19,087 nt of DNA. Origin: JAXDJJ01 sp034665745. Lineage in GTDB: Bacteria > Actinomycetota > CADDZG01 > WHSQ01. The position numbers were made by a program, and so were the translations under genes. The stretch covers positions 1 through 19,087 of the forward strand of contig JAXDJJ010000074.1 of assembly GCA_034665745.1 (NCBI GenBank). Direction: 5' to 3'. Under the pieces are notes generated by a model that had not been told where the DNA came from, searched no databases, and was given only the letters and a program-made list of their open reading frames with translations. How positions within the stretch are numbered: the stretch's first letter is position 1; each line of letters begins with the position of its first letter. Below, piece by piece: positions 13,809 through 19,087 of this stretch.

Positions 13809-14189
13809 GTGCCACTGACCGAGCGTGAGAAGCAGATCCTTCAAGACATCGAAGCCAACCTCTACACCGAGGATCCCGGCTTCGCGCGTGGCATAAGGCA
13901 GCCGTGGTGGCACAAGGTGCGTCAGGTCAAGTTCGGTGCCGCTCTGTTCGTCGTGGGGCTGGCGTTGCTGATGGGTTTCTTCGTGACGCAGAACGTTATC
14001 GTCGGAGTGTTCGCATTCATGGCCATGGTGGGTGGGATCGTTCTTATGTCTACTGCCACCGGCGATATCGCACGCGATCAGATCCGCATGCACAAAGATG
14101 CGGTTGCCGATCGGGTCACGGACAACGTCCGAACCAGGGTGACTTCTTGGCAAGATAAGTTCCGTTCGCGTTACAAGAAGAGGCCCTGA
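13809..14189 (+). CDS. DUF3040 membrane protein
   Basis: The 126-residue product begins MPLTEREKQILQDIEANLY, followed by EDPGFARGIR, the classic start of the actinobacterial DUF3040 family. Two hydrophobic segments follow (about residues 41-60 and 64-81), then a polar, basic C-terminal tail (SWQDKFRSRYKKRP). The function of the family is unknown. In other Actinobacteria it is a small membrane protein, sometimes encoded near dinB or the mraZ cluster. The GTG start at 13809 is fixed by the family motif and by the TATAAT seven bases upstream. The open frame extends further upstream, but that part is an out-of-frame reading of the dinB end. Confidence 0.9.
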   Translation: MPLTEREKQILQDIEANLYTEDPGFARGIRQPWWHKVRQVKFGAALFVVGLALLMGFFVTQNVIVGVFAFMAMVGGIVLMSTATGDIARDQIRMHKDAVADRVTDNVRTRVTSWQDKFRSRYKKRP

Positions 14190-14224
14190 GAAAAAGATTC
14201 ATGTCCTCGTTTGCCGCTTCCACT

Positions 14225-14253
14225 TGTCGCGCGTCATAGAGGGCGTTACATTC
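14225..14253 (+). promoter_or_regulatory. Putative promoter of the MerR-family gene
   Basis: TTGTCG (14225-14230) and TACATT (14248-14253) are 17 bp apart, giving a start near 14260 and a leader of about 97 nt. The rest of the 167-bp gap after DUF3040 shows no recognisable feature. Confidence 0.45.
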
Positions 14254-14356
14254 GGCTCTCGCTTACAAAACATCTCTACGATTCAGCGCAATCCAGGTTC
14301 GTGACGATCTGTTTCACGGTGCTTGGTTTCGCCTTGGGGGAGGCTGACGGCACTAG

Positions 14357-14875
14357 ATGGAGGGATTCACCGCAGAGCAGGCATCTCGTTTCACCGGCTG
14401 CACCGCACATCAACTTCGTTACTGGGATCGCGTAGCGCTCGTAAAGCCGAGCGTTCAGGCCACCGGCGGCAGACCAGGCGTCCGTCGCTACTACTCGTTC
14501 CGCGATCTCGTGGAACTGAAGGTCGTTCGCTCGCTTCTTGAAGGTGGGATGAGTCTGCAGCGCGTCCGGCGCGCGTACGACTACCTACGCAAGAAGGCGG
14601 GCCTCAACGAGCACCTCTCCGAGGTAAAGCTCGTCACCGACGGGCACAGCATCTTCGAGCTGTGTCACAACGACGGCGAGATCCTCGACGCGTTGAAGGA
14701 AGGCCAGATGGCGTTCTTCCTCGCTATCGATGACATCGCCCGGAGCGTGCAAGGCAAGGTCTCCGAATATCTCTACGACCGTGAGGAATTCATCGGGGCG
14801 CTCCGGCGCGTGGAATCCCACCTCGAAAGGGAATTGCCGGAACCGGCTCTGAAGCGCCTCCAAGCCTCTCGATAA
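14357..14875 (+). CDS. MerR-family transcriptional regulator
   Basis: The 172-residue protein has an N-terminal winged HTH of the MerR type: FTAEQASRFTGCTAHQLRYWDRVALVKPS, then GVRRYYSFRDLVELKVVRSLLEGGMSLQRVRRAYDYL. A helical linker leads into a C-terminal region rich in charged residues, with no cysteine pair or known ligand domain, so the signal is unknown. MerR proteins bind promoters with long spacers and usually activate. The ABC importer genes begin 105 bp downstream on the same strand and could be the target, but no operator is evident. ATG 14357 has only a weak ribosome site. The HTH begins three residues after it, so a longer protein is unlikely. Confidence 0.88.
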   Translation: MEGFTAEQASRFTGCTAHQLRYWDRVALVKPSVQATGGRPGVRRYYSFRDLVELKVVRSLLEGGMSLQRVRRAYDYLRKKAGLNEHLSEVKLVTDGHSIFELCHNDGEILDALKEGQMAFFLAIDDIARSVQGKVSEYLYDREEFIGALRRVESHLERELPEPALKRLQASR

Positions 14876-14923
14876 CGCTCGAGGTTTCCAACTACCCCTG
14901 TAGTAGCGGGCAGGGTACCGACC

Positions 14924-14929
14924 TATACT
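14924..14929 (+). promoter_or_regulatory. Putative -10 box (TATACT) of the binding-protein gene
   Basis: TATACT lies 51 bp before ATG 14981. The expected -35 position (around 14901-14906) holds TAGTAG, a poor match, so activation by a regulator is possible. The transcript would start near 14936. Confidence 0.5.
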
Positions 14930-14936
14930 CGGCAAC

Positions 14937-14957
14937 GCACCCCAAAAGAGGGGCTGC
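14937..14957 (+). promoter_or_regulatory. Small hairpin in the 5' leader of the binding-protein mRNA
   Basis: GCACCCC (14937-14943) pairs with GGGG-c-TGC (14950-14957) around an AAAAGA loop, with one bulged C. It sits at the expected 5' end of the transcript and before the GGGAG ribosome site (14971-14975). Such 5' hairpins can stabilise highly expressed mRNAs, but that role is inferred. Confidence 0.4.
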
Positions 14958-14980
14958 AACTAAGGGGGAAGGGAGACTCG

Positions 14981-16639
14981 ATGCGCGGATACTTCAAATG
15001 GTCCGCAGTGCTTGTCGTTGCTCTATTGGTGATGGCAGCCTGTAGCTCCACGCCGGATGACACGGGCAACACGGGGGACAACGCCCCGGCCGGTGCAACC
15101 ATGGCGTTCGGCACTTCGGCGGACCCGGTCGTTCTTGACGGTGCACTTGTGTCTGACGGTGAATCGTTACGTGCGATCGACCAGATGTTCGAAGGTCTCG
15201 TCACGCTCGAGCCCGGGGGCACCACGGTTGTTGGCGGTCTCGCCCACGACTGGGAGATCTCCGACGACGCGATGACCTACACGTTCATGCTTGAGGACGG
15301 CGTCACGTTCCACGACGGCGAGCCCCTGAACGCGGAGGCAGTGTGCTTCAACTTCGACCGCTGGTACAACTTCCCGAAGCCGTTCCAGCAGGCGGATGCG
15401 ACGTACTACTACCAGACCGTCTTCGGCGGCTTCAAGGGCAACCCGGACGCTCTCTACGATTCATGTGAGGCGACCGACGAGTTGACCGCGACCCTGCACC
15501 TCACCCGGCCGTCGGCTTCTCTGCTTGGAGCTCTGGCCCTGACCAACTTCACGATCGCAAGCCCGGCGGCACTAGATGAGTTCGGTGCCGACGAGGGCAA
15601 GATCAACGCCGACAGCCTGTTCCAGGCAACCGGCACCTACGGTACCGAGCACCCGACCGGCACCGGTCCCTTCAAGTTCGTCGAGTGGACCCGTGGTGAC
15701 CGTCTGGTGATGGAGCGCAACCCCGACTACTGGGGTGACTTCCCGGGCAACATCGACGAACTCATCTTCCGTCCGATCGCTGACGGTGCTGCTCGCCTCC
15801 AGGCGTTGCAGACCGGTGAGATCCAGGGTTACGACCTCGTCGACCCGCAGGACTACGAAACGATCACGGGTGACGAGAACCTGCAGCTCCTCAACCGCCC
15901 TGCGTTCAACGTCGGCTACATCGGCTTCAACCAGGCCGTCAAGCCGTTCGAGGACAAGGCGGTCCGTGAGGCGTTCGCTCACGCGATCAACCGACAGGAG
16001 ATCGTCGACGCGTTCTATGCGGGCCAAGGCGTTGTGGCCAAGGAGTTCATGCCGCCCGAGCTGGACGGCTATGCGGACGACGTGACCGAGTACGACTACG
16101 ACCCGGACGCTGCGAAGAAGATCCTCGAGGATGCGGGCTACACGTTGCCCGTGCCGATCGACTTCGCTTTCCCGACCGACGTCTCGCGGCCCTATATGCC
16201 GGACCCGCAGGCCAACTACGAAGCGATGAAGGCTGACCTCGAGGACTGCTGTTTCAAGGTCGAGACCAACTCCGCCGTATGGAGCCCGGACTACCTCGGC
16301 AATGTCGACACCGGTAAGTACGGTGCCTACCTGCTCGGGTGGACCGGTGACTACGGGGACGCCGACAACTTCATCGGGACGTTCTTCCAGACGAAGCAGC
16401 CCGCGTGGGGCTTCGACAACGCTGACGTGTCCGGCTGTCTCGACGACGCAGAGATCGAGACTGATGCCGATGCGCGGATCAGCATGTACCAGGACTGCAA
16501 CCGGATCATCATGGACTTCTTGCCTGGTGTTCCTTACGTGCACACCGAGCCCGGTCTCGCGTTCACGGCCAACGTCTCGGGCTATGAGACGAGCCCTGTA
16601 TCGCTCGAACCGTTCTCGCTAGTCACGGTTAACGAGTAA
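14981..16639 (+). CDS. ABC importer substrate-binding lipoprotein, SBP family 5
   Basis: The 552-residue lipoprotein has a basic-hydrophobic signal and a lipobox ending at Cys21 (VMAAC), then a Ser/Thr/Gly/Asp-rich linker. The mature part carries the SBP_bac_5 landmarks: MFEGLVTLEPGG, the TYTFMLEDGVTFHDGEPLNA signature, GTGPFKFVEWTRGDRLVMERNPDYWG, VREAFAHAINRQEIV, and a C-terminal PGVPYVHTEPG. It captures peptides, nickel or opine-like ligands outside the membrane and hands them to the permeases downstream. The ligand cannot be predicted. Strong GAC/GGC/CTC/ATC codon preference and a GGGAG ribosome site suggest high expression. A large hairpin directly after the stop probably ends most transcripts. 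Confidence 0.94.
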   Translation: MRGYFKWSAVLVVALLVMAACSSTPDDTGNTGDNAPAGATMAFGTSADPVVLDGALVSDGESLRAIDQMFEGLVTLEPGGTTVVGGLAHDWEISDDAMTYTFMLEDGVTFHDGEPLNAEAVCFNFDRWYNFPKPFQQADATYYYQTVFGGFKGNPDALYDSCEATDELTATLHLTRPSASLLGALALTNFTIASPAALDEFGADEGKINADSLFQATGTYGTEHPTGTGPFKFVEWTRGDRLVMERNPDYWGDFPGNIDELIFRPIADGAARLQALQTGEIQGYDLVDPQDYETITGDENLQLLNRPAFNVGYIGFNQAVKPFEDKAVREAFAHAINRQEIVDAFYAGQGVVAKEFMPPELDGYADDVTEYDYDPDAAKKILEDAGYTLPVPIDFAFPTDVSRPYMPDPQANYEAMKADLEDCCFKVETNSAVWSPDYLGNVDTGKYGAYLLGWTGDYGDADNFIGTFFQTKQPAWGFDNADVSGCLDDAEIETDADARISMYQDCNRIIMDFLPGVPYVHTEPGLAFTANVSGYETSPVSLEPFSLVTVNE

Positions 16640-16651
16640 CGAAAGACCGAT

Positions 16652-16695
16652 AGAACGGACAGAGGGGGCGTGGAGACACGCCCCCTCTTCGTTCT
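16652..16695 (+). terminator. Very stable hairpin between binding-protein and permease genes
   Basis: AGAGGGGGCGTG (16661-16672) pairs perfectly with CACGCCCCCTCT (16677-16688) around a GAGA tetraloop. The stem is extended after a small internal loop by AGAACG (16652-16657) with CGTTCT (16690-16695), so 18 pairs form. There is no long T-tract after it. It probably acts as a partial terminator or as 3'-end protection of the binding-protein mRNA. Confidence 0.8.
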
Positions 16696-16706
16696 CTAAG
16701 GCCATA

Positions 16707-16712
16707 TAGGTT
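16707..16712 (+). promoter_or_regulatory. Putative -10 box (TAGGTT) of the permease operon
   Basis: TAGGTT is followed by seven bases (CTGACCG) and ATG 16720. With the terminator-like hairpin directly upstream, this suggests that the permease-ATPase genes also have their own leaderless transcript. Confidence 0.45.
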
Positions 16713-16719
16713 CTGACCG

Positions 16720-17724
16720 ATGCTGGGATACGTCCTACGCCGCTTGCTGCTCTTGTTCCCCATCCTTCTGGGGCTCTCGCTCCTCGTGTTCCTGTTCGTC
16801 CGCGCCTTGCCCGGAGGACCTGCGATCGCCCTCTTGGGTGAACGGGCAAACGATCAGTCGGTCGAGCAGATCAACAAGAGTCTCGGCTTGGACCAGCCTT
16901 TGCCGGTTCAGTACGGCCGGTACCTGAGGAACCTTGCATCCGGCGACCTCGGGAGCAGCGTGCGTACCCGCCAACCCGTCACCTCCGAACTGTCCAGGAG
17001 ATTCCCGGCAACGGTCGAGCTCAGCGTCGCGGCGATGATCTTCGCCATCGGCCTTGGCATCCCCCTGGGATTCATCGCTGCGAAACGGTACGGGGGGATC
17101 TTCGACAACCTCAGCCTGGTCGCGTCCTTGCTCGGTGTCAGCATCCCCGTTTTCTTCCTAGCGCTGCTCTTGAAATACATCTTTGCGGTGAAACTCGGAT
17201 GGCTACCGACGATCGGGCGCCTCGGGATAACCCAACACCTCGACCACCCCACGAACTTCTACGTCCTCGACGCCATCCTTACGGGCAACTGGTCCGCGCT
17301 CGGGGATGCCATCAAGCATCTGATCCTTCCTGCCATCGCCCTTGGCACGATCCCTCTTGCGATCGTTGCTCGCATCACGAGGGCCGCGACTTTGGATGTG
17401 TTGAGCGAGGACTACGTGCGCACCGCCCGGGCGAAGGGCTTGGATCCCTCCGTGGTCGACAGGAGACACGTCCTGAAGAACGCCATGCTTCCCGTCGTGA
17501 CCGTGATCGGATTGCAGACCGGGCTCCTCCTGACCGGCGCGGTCCTGACGGAAACGGTGTTCGCCTGGCCCGGCCTCGGAACCCTCGTCCTCGAGGCGAT
17601 CCGCTATCGCGACTACTCCGTGCTGCAGGGCGGCATCTTGTTCTTCGCCGTCGTGTTCGTGCTCGCCAACCTCTTGGTGGATATCTCGTACGCGTTCCTC
17701 AATCCAAGGATCAGGTACCGATGA
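16720..17724 (+). CDS. ABC importer permease, DppB/OppB type
   Basis: The 334-residue inner-membrane protein starts with MLGYVLRRLLLLFPILLGLS, the standard N terminus of DppB-type permeases, followed by ALPGGPA and LGLDQPLPVQY. Six membrane segments are recognisable. The EAA-type cytoplasmic loop that contacts the ATPase reads DYVRTARAKGLDPSVVDRRH near residues 229-248, and the end NPRIRYR is typical. It forms the transport channel with the next gene product. No Shine-Dalgarno is present, while TAGGTT precedes the ATG by seven bases. The stop overlaps the next start by four bases (ATGA). Confidence 0.94.
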   Translation: MLGYVLRRLLLLFPILLGLSLLVFLFVRALPGGPAIALLGERANDQSVEQINKSLGLDQPLPVQYGRYLRNLASGDLGSSVRTRQPVTSELSRRFPATVELSVAAMIFAIGLGIPLGFIAAKRYGGIFDNLSLVASLLGVSIPVFFLALLLKYIFAVKLGWLPTIGRLGITQHLDHPTNFYVLDAILTGNWSALGDAIKHLILPAIALGTIPLAIVARITRAATLDVLSEDYVRTARAKGLDPSVVDRRHVLKNAMLPVVTVIGLQTGLLLTGAVLTETVFAWPGLGTLVLEAIRYRDYSVLQGGILFFAVVFVLANLLVDISYAFLNPRIRYR

Positions 17725-18620
17725 GCCTCGCCGAAGCAGAAGCAGCGGGCATAGCGCTCGATCGTCCGTCGGGGTTGTGGCGGGATGCGCTGGACAGGTT
17801 CAGGCACAATCCAGCAGCTCTTGTTGGCGTGGTCCTTCTGCTGGTCTTCGTCCTTGCTGCGATCTTCGCTCCGGCTATCTCCCCGTTCGATCCCAACAAG
17901 CAGGTTGGACCCCTCGCAACGAACCCGGCGGGCCCAGGTGGCGGGCATCTCCTTGGCTTGGACGAACAGGGCCGCGACCTCTTCTCGCGCATCGTCTATG
18001 GAGCTCGTCTGTCGTTGCTCGTCGGAGTGGTGTCGGTCGCGGTCGGGCTTGCCTTCGGTCTGATCTTCGGCGCGCTTGCCGGCTACCTCGGTGGCTGGAT
18101 CGATTTCACGATCATGCGCTTCATGGATCTGATGCTCTCGATCCCCGGCCTCCTCCTCGCTATCGGCCTCGTGACCGTGATGGGCCGGGGACTCTTCCAG
18201 ATCATGTTGGCGGTTGGGATAGTCCAGATCCCGATCTTCGCTCGCTTACTACGAGGCTCGATCCTCGGACAGCGCGAGGCCGACTACGTCCTCGCGGCCA
18301 GATCGGTGGGGGTCCCGGGAAGCCGCGTTCTTCTTGGGCACATCCTTCCGAACTCGATCGCTCCCGTGATCGTGCAAGCGACCTTGTCCATGGCCACCGC
18401 CATCATCGAGGTCGCCGCGCTCGGATTCGTCGGCCTCGGCCCGAACGACCCGGGCTTGCCCGAGTGGGGCAAGATCCTCGCCGAGAACGCGAACCGTCTT
18501 GCCGAATCGGCACACCTCGTTTTCTTCCCCGGTCTCGCGATCGTCATCAGCACCTTGGGCATCAACCTGATCGGCGATGGTCTCCGCGAGGCGATCGACC
18601 CCAAGCTGAAGTCGGGTTAG
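17721..18620 (+). CDS. ABC importer permease, DppC/OppC type
   Basis: The 299-residue protein has the DppC pattern: a cytoplasmic N terminus with WRDALDRFRHNPAALVG, a first membrane helix, FAPAISPFDPN, GHLLGLDEQGRDLFSRIVYGARLSL, further membrane helices, and the EAA loop READYVLAARSVGVPGSRVL near 183-202. It ends with the LGINLIGDGLREAIDPKLK motif. It pairs with the DppB-type permease to form the channel. ATG 17721 overlaps the previous TGA (ATGA), so the two subunits are translationally coupled. A longer upstream frame exists but is only an overlapping reading of the dppB-like gene. Confidence 0.94.
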   Translation: MSLAEAEAAGIALDRPSGLWRDALDRFRHNPAALVGVVLLLVFVLAAIFAPAISPFDPNKQVGPLATNPAGPGGGHLLGLDEQGRDLFSRIVYGARLSLLVGVVSVAVGLAFGLIFGALAGYLGGWIDFTIMRFMDLMLSIPGLLLAIGLVTVMGRGLFQIMLAVGIVQIPIFARLLRGSILGQREADYVLAARSVGVPGSRVLLGHILPNSIAPVIVQATLSMATAIIEVAALGFVGLGPNDPGLPEWGKILAENANRLAESAHLVFFPGLAIVISTLGINLIGDGLREAIDPKLKSG

Positions 18621-18623
18621 GCG

Positions 18624-19087
18624 ATGTCACTACTTTCTGTCACCGATCTGACCGTCAAGTTCTTCACGCGCAGGGCGACGGTTCATGCCGTTAGAGGGAC
18701 GTCCTTCGAACTCGAGGCCGGCCAGACCCTTGGCATCGTGGGGGAGTCGGGGTGCGGCAAGAGCGTCTCGTCCTTGGCGATGCTCGGCATCCTTCCGAAG
18801 ACCGGCCGGATCACGGAAGGGCAGGTGCTCTTCAACGGCCAGGATCTGGTTGGGATGTCCGACTCGAAGCTACGCGACATCCGCGGCAAGGAGATCGCGA
18901 TGATCTTCCAGGACCCGATGACGTCGTTGAACCCGGTGCTGAAGGTCGGCCGCCAGATCACCGAGGTCCTCACGAAGCATCTCCCGATGGACAAGGAAGC
19001 AGCCACGAAGGAAGCGGCTTCACTCCTACAACGGGTCGGTATCCCGAACGCGAGTGAGCGTCTCGATGACTATCCGCACCAGTTCTC
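18624..19087 (+). CDS. ABC importer ATP-binding protein, DppD/OppD type (truncated by window end)
   Basis: About 154 residues are visible. The Walker A motif is GESGCGKS near residues 38-45, and the Q-loop is IFQDPMTSLNPV near 94-105, the standard OppD/DppD sequence. The frame runs to the window edge at YPHQF, directly before the expected SGG signature (YPHQFSGG in relatives), so the Walker B region lies outside. The gene begins three bases after the DppC-type stop and powers import through the two permeases. A second ATPase (DppF type) probably follows, but this cannot be seen. Confidence 0.93.
   Translation, partial: MSLLSVTDLTVKFFTRRATVHAVRGTSFELEAGQTLGIVGESGCGKSVSSLAMLGILPKTGRITEGQVLFNGQDLVGMSDSKLRDIRGKEIAMIFQDPMTSLNPVLKVGRQITEVLTKHLPMDKEAATKEAASLLQRVGIPNASERLDDYPHQF

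Noticed and set aside
15572..16543. A 323-codon frame antisense to the binding-protein gene
   Set aside because: Shadow of strongly biased codons in the binding-protein gene; valine/glutamate/arginine-rich with no recognisable family.

Overview
The window looks like chromosomal DNA of a GC-rich actinobacterium (Actinomycetota), probably an uncultured or deep-branching one. The evidence is a DUF3040 membrane protein, a DUF6504 protein next to a DnaE2-type polymerase, a perfect actinobacterial LexA box (TCGAAC-N4-GTTCGA), a stand-alone LigD-type polymerase domain, and many start codons preceded at 6-7 nt by a TANNNT -10 box, as in leaderless actinobacterial transcripts. No tRNA, rRNA, CRISPR array, intact insertion sequence or phage gene was seen, and no gene-free stretch exceeds 300 bases. 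The species cannot be named from the sequence alone.

Left part (1-5724): mostly housekeeping genes. The tail of an unidentified gene is coupled to thiE (thiamine phosphate synthase). A Ca2+/H+ antiporter and an amidohydrolase follow. Two small membrane proteins with SHOCT tails (one with a PspC domain) lie on the minus strand. Then come a MIP18/SufT-like Fe-S assembly factor, a secreted CAP-domain protein and a threonine-synthase-like PLP enzyme.

Middle part (5725-13770): an error-prone DNA repair and damage-tolerance island. A promoter with a good -35 and -10 is overlaid by the LexA box at 5758-5773. It is followed by a leader able to form hairpins and by a DUF6504 gene. Beyond a tandem/inverted repeat and a minus-strand hotdog thioesterase lies dnaE2 (1092 aa). 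Convergent to dnaE2 is the minus-strand operon ligD-type polymerase > aldo-keto reductase > VOC protein. Divergent from that operon, only 14-17 bp away, is dinB (DNA polymerase IV). ImuA' and ImuB, the usual partners of DnaE2, are not in the window.

Right part (13809-19087): a DUF3040 protein, a MerR-family regulator and an ABC importer of the peptide/nickel/opine (Dpp/Opp) class. The importer genes are a lipoprotein binding protein, two permeases overlapping by 4 bp, and an ATPase cut off by the window end. A very strong hairpin separates the binding-protein gene from the permeases and probably sets their expression ratio.

The most promising region is 5725-6816. It combines a LexA-type promoter, a possible structured RNA leader, DUF6504, an unusual repeat, and a thioesterase lying antisense to any read-through from the SOS promoter into dnaE2. 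All functional statements are sequence-based inference, and no database search was run.
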